DNA from: Catellatospora paridis
Lineage (GTDB): Bacteria; Actinomycetota; Actinomycetes; Mycobacteriales; Micromonosporaceae
DNA length: 64,000 bases
Reading direction: 5' to 3'
Assembly: GCF_009720365.1 (NCBI RefSeq)
Contig: NZ_WBZD01000017.1
Coordinates: 62,001-126,000, forward strand
Below are positions 23,760 to 32,700 of this stretch, piece after piece (the first letter of the stretch is position 1; every line of letters starts with the position of its first letter). A program made the translations under genes and the position numbers. The notes under the pieces were generated by a model. The model saw only the letters and a program-made list of their open reading frames with translations. It did not search any database and had not been told where the DNA came from.

Positions 23760-24410
23760 TCAGCCGAGCCCGAGCAGCGGCGGGACCTGCGCCATCGCGG
23801 TGACCACGTGCTCGGCCCCGGCGGCGCGCAGCGTGTCCGCCGAGGCCAGCGCGGCGTAGCCGAGCACGGTCATGCCCGCGGCCCGGCCGCCGCGCACCCC
23901 GAACGGGCTGTCCTCGATCAGCGCGCAGTCCGCCGGGTCCACCCCGATGCGGTCGGCGGCCAGCAGGAACAGGTCGGGTTCGGGCTTGCCCCGGGCCACC
24001 ATCGACGCGCTGTAGCAATGGTCGCCGAAGTATCCGGCCAGCCCGGTCACCCGAAGCCGGAACGCGATCTCCTGCGGGGTCCCGCTGGACGCCACGCACA
24101 CCGGCACCGCCGCATCGCGCAGCAGTTCGAGCAGCTCGCGTACGCCGTCGACGGCCACCAACTCGTCGCGCTGGCGGGCCAGCACCTCGCGCTCATACTC
24201 CGCGGGCAGGTCGAAGCCGACGGGGCGGCCCAGCTCGCGCTCGACGTCGGCGACGCACTCGACCGTGGCGCGGCCCATGTAGCGCTCGATGCTCTGCGCC
24301 AGGGTCGTGGGCAGGCCGGCGCGGGTGACCAGCTCCGCGAAGACCGCGTTGTTGATGATCTCCGAGTCCACCAGCACGCCGTCGCAGTCGAACACCACCG
24401 CTTTGATCAC
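23760..24410 (-). CDS. HAD-family phosphatase/phosphomutase (beta-phosphoglucomutase-like)
   Basis: 216 residues. All four HAD motifs are visible: FDCDGVLVDSE (nucleophile Asp), VASSGTPQE, GKPEPDLF (Lys) and LIEDSPFGV (acidic pair). The cap domain is of the small helical class seen in phosphoglycolate phosphatase and beta-phosphoglucomutase. The GTG at 24410 puts the first strand at the N terminus; there is no strong ribosome binding site, so the start is approximate. Substrate unknown, probably a small sugar phosphate. Confidence 0.85.
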   Translation of the reverse strand: MIKAVVFDCDGVLVDSEIINNAVFAELVTRAGLPTTLAQSIERYMGRATVECVADVERELGRPVGFDLPAEYEREVLARQRDELVAVDGVRELLELLRDAAVPVCVASSGTPQEIAFRLRVTGLAGYFGDHCYSASMVARGKPEPDLFLLAADRIGVDPADCALIEDSPFGVRGGRAAGMTVLGYAALASADTLRAAGAEHVVTAMAQVPPLLGLG

Positions 24411-24548
24411 CCGTACAGGCTGCCACGTCCGGGTGCGCCGCTGCTTCCTGGGTGTGACCGTGGTGTCGCTAAATGGACAAATCGGATGTAGTGCATCACA
24501 TGCCGGGCGGATCATTCGCGGCAACGATCGAGCACGCGGAGGTAGACC

Positions 24549-25703
24549 ATGTCCCGTCAGCTGACCCGCAGATCCGTGATGGCCGCCGGGATGGGACTCG
24601 CCGCGGCGCCGCTGCTGCCCGCAGGGCGGTCCGCCGCCGCCGATCCGCCGCTGCGCGTGGGCGTGCTCGTCGCGCGCACCGGCGGCCTCGTCGACTACGG
24701 CCGCCAGCAGCTGCTGGGCGTGCAGCGACGGGCCGACGCGCTCAACGGCGCGGCCGGGCACGGCGGCGCACACCCTGCCCCGCAGCTGGACCTGCTGCTC
24801 CAGGACGTCGGTGACACCGCCGCGACCGCCCGTGAAGCCGTCTCCCGGCTGCTCGACCGGGGCGTACACGCGCTGGTCGGGTCACCCGCCGGCTGGCTCG
24901 ACGACGCGGTCACCGGCACCGCGCAGGCCGCCTGCACCCCGCTCGTGCTCCCGTCCCACGGCCCGACGCCGACCTCGCCGTACGCGTTCCGCAGCGCGCC
25001 GACCGACGCGCAGGTGCACCGGGCGCTGCTGGCCGCGATGACGGCCGGCGGTCAGCGCGCCGCCGGGGTGCTGCGCCTCGACGCGCGCGACAACCCGGCC
25101 CTGCGCGAGGCGCTCGCCGCCGAGGCGGCCGGGCAGGGCGCGCGCATCGTGTCCACCGAGACGGTGCCGCTCGACGGCACGGGTTTGGCGGACAAGGTGA
25201 AGGCCCTGGTCGCCGCTGCTCCCGAGGCGCTGCTGCTGGACCTGCCGACACCACTGGCCGCCGCGGCGGCCGCCGCCGCGAAGACCGCCGGCTGGACCGG
25301 CCCCGTGCTGTCCACACCGGACGCCGCGCAGGCCGCGTTCCATCAGCTCGCGGGCGAGGCCGCGGCGGGCGTACGGGCCGTGAGCCCGTGGCTGCCCGTG
25401 GCCGCCGAGGCCCCGGAGGCGCTGCCGAACTGGTCGAGTGTGCGCCGGTTCGCCGCCGAGCTGGGCGCTGCCCCCGCCCCGTCCGCCGGGTATGCCGCCG
25501 ACGCGATAACGCTGCTGCACCAGGCATTCCTCGGCCACCGCGACAAGATGGCCGCCCGCGACCAGCTCGAACGCGCCTGCTGCGTCGGCGTCACGGGCGT
25601 GTTCAACATGACCGCCGACAACCACGCGGGCCTCGCCGCCGACGCCCTTACCGTGCTCACCTCCCGTGCCGGCACCTGGACGACCCTGCCGCTCGCACCA
25701 TGA
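24549..25703 (+). CDS. Tat-exported periplasmic-binding-type (LivJ-like) protein
   Basis: 384 residues. It has a twin-arginine signal (SRQLTRRSVMAAGMGLAAAPLLP) and then a type-1 periplasmic binding fold: LRVGVLVARTGGLVDYGRQQLLGV, VHALVGSPAG, and paired lobes to the C terminus. Such proteins bind branched amino acids, amides or other small ligands for ABC uptake or signalling. GGAGG lies 6 nt before the ATG. No permease or ATPase genes follow, so it is an orphan binding protein. Confidence 0.83.
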   Translation: MSRQLTRRSVMAAGMGLAAAPLLPAGRSAAADPPLRVGVLVARTGGLVDYGRQQLLGVQRRADALNGAAGHGGAHPAPQLDLLLQDVGDTAATAREAVSRLLDRGVHALVGSPAGWLDDAVTGTAQAACTPLVLPSHGPTPTSPYAFRSAPTDAQVHRALLAAMTAGGQRAAGVLRLDARDNPALREALAAEAAGQGARIVSTETVPLDGTGLADKVKALVAAAPEALLLDLPTPLAAAAAAAAKTAGWTGPVLSTPDAAQAAFHQLAGEAAAGVRAVSPWLPVAAEAPEALPNWSSVRRFAAELGAAPAPSAGYAADAITLLHQAFLGHRDKMAARDQLERACCVGVTGVFNMTADNHAGLAADALTVLTSRAGTWTTLPLAP

Positions 25704-25755
25704 GCCCGCCGTCGACGGGGTGATCGAATTCCGGTGTCATCACATACTGGGTCGC

Positions 25756-26649
25756 GTGGCTCGCGACGATTCCTCCCCGACCTTGACGGCCAGGCTCATG
25801 CGGCGGTTCGCGGCCTGGAACGACAGTCCGCCGATCGGCTGGCAGGTGACCTGGGCGCTGTTGCTGGCCAGCGCGGCCACCGGTGCGGTGTACCGCCGCC
25901 ACGGCTGGGCGCTCGGCCTTGCCGCGGCGTTGTACTACGGTGCGGTGACCGTGATCGGCATGGTCTCGACCCCGCGGCTCGTGGCCTGGCGTGAGCAGAT
26001 GATCGCCTGGGCCGCGGTCGTCGCCGCCCCGATGGTGTTCTTCGTGCTGGCGATCCTGTTCCCGGCGATACCGCTGTGGCAGATCGCGGTGATCGCCCTC
26101 GTGGCGAGCGCGATCCTCGCCCCGCTCGCCCCGCTCGTCAGTCGCCGCCGGCAGCGCGACGCCGCTCAGGCGACACCGTCGTTGCTGCCGTCCTCCCGGC
26201 CCGACCCGACCATGCTGCCCGACGGCGACTGTCTACTGTGCCGACCCGCTGACGCGGACAAGTTCTTCAACCGCCGCCGGGTATGGGAGGACGAGCACTG
26301 GCGGCTGTCGGTGGTGCTGCGCGGCGCGGTGGCGGGGTTCGCGCATCTGGAAACACGCAGGCACATTCCGTACATCACCGATCTCGCCGCGCCGGAGGCA
26401 GCGACCCTCGGACCCGTGCTGGCCAGGGCCACAGCGGCGGTGCGCGAGGCGACCGGGGCGGACAAGGTCTACGTGAACGTCTTCGGCGACCGCGTCCCCC
26501 ACCTGCACTTCAACCTGGCCCCCTGCCATCCGGGCGGGCCGCTCGTCGGCGGAGCCGGTCAGGTCCGGCCGGACGCGCCCGCGGCCAGTCCGGCAGCACA
26601 CGACGCCGCCGCGAAGGCGGTGCGCCGCCTCCTCACCGGCCTGGCTTGA
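25756..26649 (+). CDS. Membrane protein fused to a HIT-like nucleotide-binding domain
   Basis: 297 residues. The N-terminal half (~20-140) carries about four hydrophobic helices. The C-terminal half (~155-290) is HIT-like: CLLCRPADADKFFNRR, the strand region WRLSVVLRGAVAGFAHLETRRHI, and HLHFNLAP. In the last motif the canonical HxHxH reads HLHFN, keeping the middle (nucleophilic) His but replacing the third. HIT proteins are normally soluble, so the fusion is unusual. The start codon is uncertain; GTG at 25756 is the best choice. Both halves are in one frame with no sign of a frameshift. Confidence 0.72.
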   Translation: MARDDSSPTLTARLMRRFAAWNDSPPIGWQVTWALLLASAATGAVYRRHGWALGLAAALYYGAVTVIGMVSTPRLVAWREQMIAWAAVVAAPMVFFVLAILFPAIPLWQIAVIALVASAILAPLAPLVSRRRQRDAAQATPSLLPSSRPDPTMLPDGDCLLCRPADADKFFNRRRVWEDEHWRLSVVLRGAVAGFAHLETRRHIPYITDLAAPEAATLGPVLARATAAVREATGADKVYVNVFGDRVPHLHFNLAPCHPGGPLVGGAGQVRPDAPAASPAAHDAAAKAVRRLLTGLA

Positions 26650-26775
26650 GCGGGGGAACCGTTCGGCTGTCAATCAATGGGGCATTTCGGTAATTTTGCG
26701 AGTTCTTGTCCGGTTTACCCGGATTATCGGTAGCGTCAGGGCAACCCGATCATCCCCGAGCAGTGGAGAGAAGCC

Positions 26776-27795
26776 ATGCGCCGCCCTGTGCGACGTGGTC
26801 TCTTGTTGCTGACCACGGCTACCGTCCTCGTCCTCGGCTGGCCCGGCGCCAGCGCGCAGGCCGCCGCCTACCTGAGCCACCGCACCACCGTCGACATCTT
26901 CCGCGACGCCGGGATCTCGATCTGGTCCAGTGGCAACTGCTCCAACCGCAACAACGCCAGCTGCACGTCGTTCGAGCGCATCCGGCGGTCCACCGTCGAC
27001 GGCCTGCTCACGCTGCGCAAGGCCAGCAAGTGCGACCTGCGCGTCACCGGCGGCACCGAGACCGGCCACGGCTCCGGCACGTACACCCACTGGAACGGCT
27101 GGAAGATCGACATCAGCAAGTACGACTGCATCGGCCGCTACATCAAGCGGTACTTCCGCTACGTCGGCTACATCAAGGGCTGGGGATACCAGTACAAGGC
27201 CCCGTCCGGGAACATCTACACCGACGAGGGCAACCACTGGGACATCCTGTACTACAGCTGCGGCGGCTGCTCCGGCGACGACGACGAACCGTCGTTCACG
27301 CCGTCCCCGTCCCCGTCCCCGTCCCCGTCCCCGTCCCCGTCGCCGAGCGCGAAACCGTCGCCGAGTGTGTCGTCGGCCAAGCCTTCCGTGAGCGCTTCCC
27401 CGTCGGCCACGCCTTCGGCCAGTCCGTCGGCGGCCCGCCCGCCGGTGTCCACGACGCCGTCCACCGGCTCGTCCGCGAGCCCGTCGGCATCCGCGAGCGT
27501 GTCGCCGTCGGCCATGCCGCTGACGTCGCCGTCGGGCACGCCGTGGCCGTCAGGAACGCCGTCGCCGTCGGTCAGTCCGTCGCCGTCCACGACGACCCAG
27601 CCGTTCGGCGCGGCAACCGTGCCGGACGCCGCGCCGGGGAGCCAGGCCCAGGTCGAGCCGCCGGTGGCGCTGCCGCCGCCACCGGTTGGTGAGCCGGTGC
27701 CGCAGCCGACGAAGCTGCTGCGGGCCGTGGACCCGGAGCCGCGTACGCCGCCCGCGACGATGGATCCCGCCCAGGTGGACGCGCCGCTGGGCTGA
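26776..27795 (+). CDS. Secreted M15-like peptidase with long Pro/Ser tail
   Basis: 339 residues. A Sec signal ends near ASAQA-A. Residues ~32-165 carry H105-WNG-WKI-D112 (HxxGxxxD) and E151-GNHWD (ExxHWD), the metal-ligand patterns of M15 D-Ala-D-Ala carboxypeptidase-like domains, plus several Cys for disulfides. From ~172 to the end the protein is a low-complexity Pro/Ser/Ala/Thr tail beginning with SPSPSP repeats, probably spanning or binding the wall. GGAGAG precedes the ATG. The enzymatic assignment rests on the motifs only. Confidence 0.7.
   Translation: MRRPVRRGLLLLTTATVLVLGWPGASAQAAAYLSHRTTVDIFRDAGISIWSSGNCSNRNNASCTSFERIRRSTVDGLLTLRKASKCDLRVTGGTETGHGSGTYTHWNGWKIDISKYDCIGRYIKRYFRYVGYIKGWGYQYKAPSGNIYTDEGNHWDILYYSCGGCSGDDDEPSFTPSPSPSPSPSPSPSPSAKPSPSVSSAKPSVSASPSATPSASPSAARPPVSTTPSTGSSASPSASASVSPSAMPLTSPSGTPWPSGTPSPSVSPSPSTTTQPFGAATVPDAAPGSQAQVEPPVALPPPPVGEPVPQPTKLLRAVDPEPRTPPATMDPAQVDAPLG
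27301..27342 (+). repeat. CCGTCC hexanucleotide tandem repeat inside a coding region
   Basis: About seven units of CCGTCC in tandem encode the Ser-Pro dipeptide stretch of the secreted M15-like protein. Such a tract can vary in length by slippage without breaking the frame. Confidence 0.9.
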
Positions 27796-27801
27796 GCGGG
27801 C

Positions 27802-27837
27802 CGGTCCCGCCGCGGGTCGACGCCCGCGGCGGGACCG
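27802..27837. terminator. Bidirectional terminator
   Basis: A perfect 15-bp stem (27802-27816 with 27823-27837) and 6-nt loop, between the convergent M15-like and SnoaL-like genes. Confidence 0.75.
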
Positions 27838-27854
27838 CCTTCCATCAATGCCCG

Positions 27855-28193
27855 TCAGCCCTTGACGTAGGACAGCTTCTCGGCGATCCGGCCGGCGCGG
27901 ACCCGGATGACGTCGACGCCGCGGACGTGGCCGGTGCCCCAGTCGTAGCGCCAGCGCTGCACCACCAGGTCACCGGCGATGGTCAGCTCCTCGATGTCGA
28001 ACCGGCCCGAGAGCTGCTCGAACACCGGCCGCCAGGCCTCGCGGACCTCGTCGCGTCCGTCGTGCCGCCGGCCGTCCGGGGCCGGGTTCGTGCTCTCGAA
28101 CACCACGTCGGCCGTGCACAGGTCGAGCGCGGCTTCGAGGTCGTGGTCGTTCCAGGCACCGTTGAAGGCGTCGACCAGCGCGGGCGTGTCCAT
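27855..28193 (-). CDS. SnoaL-like (NTF2-fold) protein
   Basis: 112 residues with the cone-shaped NTF2/SnoaL pattern: LVDAFNGAWNDHDLEAALDLCTADVVFES, then GRDEVREAWRPVFEQL and VVQRWRYDWGTGHVRGVDVIRVRAGRIAEKLSY. The family contains polyketide cyclases, isomerases and non-enzymatic binders. It is a single gene, not in a biosynthetic context here, so no substrate is suggested. Confidence 0.85.
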   Translation of the reverse strand: MDTPALVDAFNGAWNDHDLEAALDLCTADVVFESTNPAPDGRRHDGRDEVREAWRPVFEQLSGRFDIEELTIAGDLVVQRWRYDWGTGHVRGVDVIRVRAGRIAEKLSYVKG

Positions 28194-28317
28194 GCCTCGA
28201 CGATAGGGCTGGGTGCGGCTCAGGGGCGCAAGGGCGAGCCGCGCGCCGGTGCCGGGTTCCGGACATGGTCCGCGCGCCGGTCCGTTGGCCCGGAACCGGC
28301 GCGCGGAGTCGGTGCGG

Positions 28318-29442
28318 TCAGACGGTGAAGCCCGCGAACAGGATCGAGGCCAGCCCGAGGCCGATGGCGAGGTTGGCCAGGGTCGCGCCGCCGAACACGA
28401 CGACCGGCCGCCAGCCCGCCTCGCGCAGGGCGCCGACGCGCAACTGCAGGCCGATGCTGACGAAGGCGAGGATCAGGAACCAGGTGCGCAGGTCGTTGAT
28501 GACGCCGATGTGGGCCTTGGCCTCGGCGGCGCTGACCGTCCCGGCATACCAGGTGCCGATGGCGGAGGCGGCGATGAAGCCGAGCACGAACTTGGGGAAG
28601 CGGTCCCACAGCTGGCGCAGGCCGGGGCGCTGCGCGTCGGCGTCCTTCTCCACCTTGAACGCGAAGTACGCGGTCAGCGCGACCGCGACGATGCCGATCA
28701 GCGCGTTCTGGGTGGCCTTGACGATGGTGGCGATCTGCAGGGTCTGCTCGCCCGCGATCGCGCCGGCGGCGGTGACCGCGGCGGTGGTGTCGATGTTGCC
28801 GCCGATCCACGCGCCGGCCACGGCGGGGCTCAGCCCGAGCAGGTCGGCCAGCCACGGCAGGATGAAGATCGACGGCAGCGCGAAGATGATGACCAGGCTG
28901 GCCGCGTACGCGAGCTGCTCGCGTTTGGCCCGCACGGCTCCGGCGGCGGCGATGGCGGCGCTGACGCCGCAGATCGAGACCGCGGCCGACAGCAGGGCGC
29001 GCAGCTTCTCGTCGAGGCCGAGCAGGCCGCCGAGATACCACGTGATCAGGAAGACGCTGCTGATCAGCAGCACGGCCTGCAGGATGGCGGGTCCGGCGGC
29101 CTTGACGATCAGGCTGAGGTTGATCGACGCGCCGAGCAGCACCAGGCCGGTCTTGATGAAGAACTCGGTGCGCACCGCGTCGGCGATGCGCTCGCGCAGG
29201 CCCGTGAAGTAGACGATGACGTTGCCGATGAGGCCGAGCGCGATCGCGTAGATCGGATATTCGACGGCGGCGGCGAACTTCTCCAGGCTGGTGCCCTTGG
29301 CCGCGGCGGGGATGGTGTCCTCGAGATACCGGGCCACGGAACCGAGGACGAGCACGATGAGCAGGCCGAGGACGAGCCACGGCCAGGTGCGGGCGGGGCG
29401 CTCGGCAGGCGGCGCGACGAGTTCTTCTTCAGTGGCGACCAT
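28318..29442 (-). CDS. YeiH/UPF0324-family putative sulfate exporter
   Basis: 374 residues with about 10-11 helices and the family features GLVLLGASINLSLIVKA, SICGVSAAIAAAGAVRAK and GAWIGGNIDTTAAVTAAG. The family (PF03601) is annotated as a putative sulfate exporter, a function known in only a few members. Its start shares one base with the stop of a 49-residue membrane peptide (TGATG), so the two are translated together. Confidence 0.85.
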   Translation of the reverse strand: MVATEEELVAPPAERPARTWPWLVLGLLIVLVLGSVARYLEDTIPAAAKGTSLEKFAAAVEYPIYAIALGLIGNVIVYFTGLRERIADAVRTEFFIKTGLVLLGASINLSLIVKAAGPAILQAVLLISSVFLITWYLGGLLGLDEKLRALLSAAVSICGVSAAIAAAGAVRAKREQLAYAASLVIIFALPSIFILPWLADLLGLSPAVAGAWIGGNIDTTAAVTAAGAIAGEQTLQIATIVKATQNALIGIVAVALTAYFAFKVEKDADAQRPGLRQLWDRFPKFVLGFIAASAIGTWYAGTVSAAEAKAHIGVINDLRTWFLILAFVSIGLQLRVGALREAGWRPVVVFGGATLANLAIGLGLASILFAGFTV

Positions 29443-29591
29443 CAGGGCACCAGACCCGTCGGGATGACGCCGACCAGCACGAGGGCGACCAGGAGCAGGC
29501 CGACGGCGGTGGCCAGCCAGTCCTCGTTCAGGGCGGCGCGCTGCGCGCGGGCGACGGTAGGGGATTCGGCGGGTGGGGTCGGGTCACTCAT
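29442..29591 (-). CDS. 49-residue single-pass membrane peptide coupled to the YeiH-type exporter
   Basis: The reading frame starts at ATG 29591: a soluble N terminus (SDPTPPAESPTVARAQRAAL), then NEDWLATAVGLLLVALVLVGVIP as one helix, then a short end. Its TGA overlaps the exporter ATG in TGATG, a strong sign of a real, coupled gene. It may be a small subunit or chaperone of the exporter. A TATAGA-like -10 lies about 45 nt upstream on the - strand. Confidence 0.65.
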   Translation of the reverse strand: MSDPTPPAESPTVARAQRAALNEDWLATAVGLLLVALVLVGVIPTGLVP

Positions 29592-29687
29592 GGCGTACGC
29601 CTTTCGGGGCGGGAGGTGGCGACGCCGTCGATTCTATACAAGACCGGTAGGAGTAGTCGAGATTAGATTTCCTCCCTGGTCACAGGG

Positions 29688-29721
29688 CTGCGCCCCTGCT
29701 GTTGTAGCAGCAGGGGCGCAG
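29688..29721 (-). terminator. Terminator of the large secreted protein gene
   Basis: A perfect 14-bp stem (29688-29701 with 29708-29721) and 6-nt loop, 25 nt past the stop of the 1124-residue gene on the - strand. Confidence 0.75.
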
Positions 29722-29746
29722 CTTTCATGCGATTTGCGGGTGGTGG

Positions 29747-32700
29747 CTACAGCGGTTCGAGCCAGATGTTGCGGAACCGCGGGTTCGCGCCCGCGTCCCC
29801 GTGGTCCTGCAGCCGGATCGGTCCGCCCGCCGCGCCTTCCGGTGCCCCGGCCCCGGTCGGCCCGTTGATCGTGATGTCGTTGTGCACCACGAATCCGTTC
29901 CACACGATGGTGACCCGGGCGTCGGCCGTCTTGTTGCCCGAGCCGTCGAAGCGGGCCGCCTTGAACACGACGTCGTAGGACTGCCAGGTCTCCGGTGCGC
30001 CCGCCGCGTTCACACTGGCGGCCGCCTTGGTGTAGATCGAGCCCGCCTCGGTGTTGTCCAGCGCCGTGTCGCCGTAGGAGTCCAGCACCTGGAGCTCGTA
30101 CCGGTCCTGCAGGTAGATGCCGCTGTTGCCGCGCTGCTGGCCGGTGACGTTGGCCGGGTAGAGCGGCTCGTACCACTCCACGTGCAGCTTGAAGTCACCG
30201 AATGCCTGCCTGCTGCGGATGTCGCCGCCCAGCGACTCCAGCGAGCCGCCGGCGAACGGCCACGTCGCCGCGCCGCCGCTGGAGTTCTGCCACGAGGCCA
30301 CGTCGTCGCCGTCGAACAGCTGGATGCGCTGCCCGCTGCCGGACACCGCCCAGCGCTGGCTGAGCACCCCGGCCGCCTGCCAGATGTGCAGCTGGGTGCC
30401 GTCGGCGGAGCTGCCGCTGAGCGCGTCGAGCACCTTGCCCGACTGCGGGTTGAGGATCGTGCCGTCCGGCTGCGGCTGCCAGACCTGCGAGCCGGTGCCG
30501 TTGCAGGTCCACAGCTGCACCTTGGTGCCGTTGGCGGTGCCCGCGTTGTCGACGTCCAGGCACTTGCCCAGCGCCTGCAGGGTGCTGCCGACCCGGCTCC
30601 AGCGCTGCGCGGCCGAGCCGTTGCAGGTGTACAGCTGGATCTTCGTGCCGTTGGCGGTGCCCGCGTTGTCGACGTCGACGCACTTGCCGCCGATGCCGAC
30701 GATCGCCCCGGCTCCGCCGGACACCGTCAGCGCGTCCAGGTTGACGTGGCCGGTGTCGCCGCTGTCGTACTTGAACGCGACGGTGTTCGCCCCCGCGTTC
30801 AGCGCGACGCTCTCGGTGATCGTCGACCAGGTGTCCCAGTTGCCGGTGTTGCCGAGGGTGACCTGCCGCTGCTTGACGCCGTTGACGTACAGGCTGACGG
30901 TCTTCGGCCCGGCGAACGGGTTCGGGCCGTTGCTGTAGCGCAGCGCCGCCTGGTAGGTCCCGGCCGTGCCCGCGGTGACGGTGAACGTGGTGGCCGCGCC
31001 CAGCGTGCCGTACCCGGCGACGAAGCCGGTGCCGGTGTAGCCGGTGTGGTCGGTGGCGACCGTCGCGCCGCCGCTGCGGGCCGCCGACTCGGCCTGGTAG
31101 ATCCCGTCCGCCGGGGGCGGGGTCTGGCCGGGGATGGCGTTGAGGGTGTACCAGGCCTCGGTGCTCCACAGCGAGGCGCCGGTGCTGGAGGTGAACGGGC
31201 GCGGCGAGCGGATGTGCACGACCCGCCCGGCCAGCCGGCCGTCCACCGCCAGGGTGACCTTCCTGCCGTCGGCGGACAGCGTGGCCGAGGTGACGGTCAG
31301 GTTCTGCTCGTCGAGCTTCGGGCCGCCGTAGTCGGCCGTGGCCTGGTAGCGCCACTGCTTGAGCTTGTACGCCGAGGCCAGGCTCGCCGCGGTCGCCGCC
31401 GACAGGGGCTGGGTGTACTCGATCTCGAACCCGGCCCCGGTGGCCCGCACGGCCAGGATGTCGAACACGGACGTGCCGTTCGGGGTCAGCTTCTGCAGGC
31501 CGTAGGTCAGCTTGCCGGACTGGCCCCAGTTGCCGCCCGCGCCGAGCCCGCCGAGGTAGATCGCCCCGTCCGGCCCGATGTTGACCTCCGAGACGCCTGC
31601 TTCCAGGCCCTGCGTCATCCGGAACAGCGCGCCCTGGTACTCCCCGTTGACCTTCTCCACGAACGCGCGCTGCAGGCCGCCGTAGGTCACGTCGCCGATC
31701 ACGAACTGCCCGGCGTACGTGCCGCTGGGCAGCAGGATCGGGGTGCTCGGCGAGTTGGCGATCTCGTTCTGCGGCATCCACAGCACCGGCGGGGTCACCG
31801 GCGCGGTGTCGAACGGGCCCGCCGGGGTCGTGTAGTGGTTGAAGAACCGGCCCTGCTTGATGTGCAGCAGCTTCGACGAGGGCAGCCAGCCGCCCTGGTT
31901 GTCGGTGACGAAGATGCCGTTCTCCGGGCCCCAGCCGATGCCGTGCGGGGTGCGCAGGCCACCGGCGATGTAGGACACCGCGCCCGTGGCCCGGTTCACC
32001 TTGATCGCGGTGCCCCGGTTGCTCGCGGGCTGCGGGACCGTGGTCGCGCCGCCGTAGTTGATGGACACCGACAGGTTCAGGTAGAAGAACCCGTCCTGGT
32101 ACAGCAGGCCGAACGCGAACTCGTGGAAGTTGCCGCCCCAGGGCCAGGTCGCGATGGTGTTGTACTGGTCGGCGACGTCGTCGCCGTTGGTGTCGAGCAG
32201 CTGCGTCAGCCGCTGCTTCTCGGTGACGTAGACGACCCCGTCGACCACCTTGAGACCCATCGGCTCCTTGAGGTTGCCGGCGATCTTCTTCGTGGTCACG
32301 TTGCCGGGGCTGGTCGCCCCGCCCGTGTTGCCGAGCACGTAGACCTCGCCGGCCTGCGACGTGCCGGACTGGTCGGTGCCGCCCCAGGTGCAGATCACCA
32401 GGCGGCCGTCGGGCAGCCAGTCCATGCCGGTGACCTTCGGCTGGAACGTGCCCGGCCGCAGGTTGGTCAGCGAGTAGCCGGGGTGCACGCCGGTCAGCGG
32501 CAGGCCGTCGCCCGGGGAGTCGGCCACGCCCTCGCACTCCTTGCGGCCCGGCGCGGTCACCCGCACCACCCCCGCGTCGGTGCTCAGTGCCGAGTTCGGC
32601 ACCAGCGTGAACGTCGACGAGCCGGGGGTGCGCCACTCCAGGGTGAGCTGCTGGCCGCCGGTGCGCTCGAAGTAGTCGAGGCGCAGCGCGTGGTAGCCCG

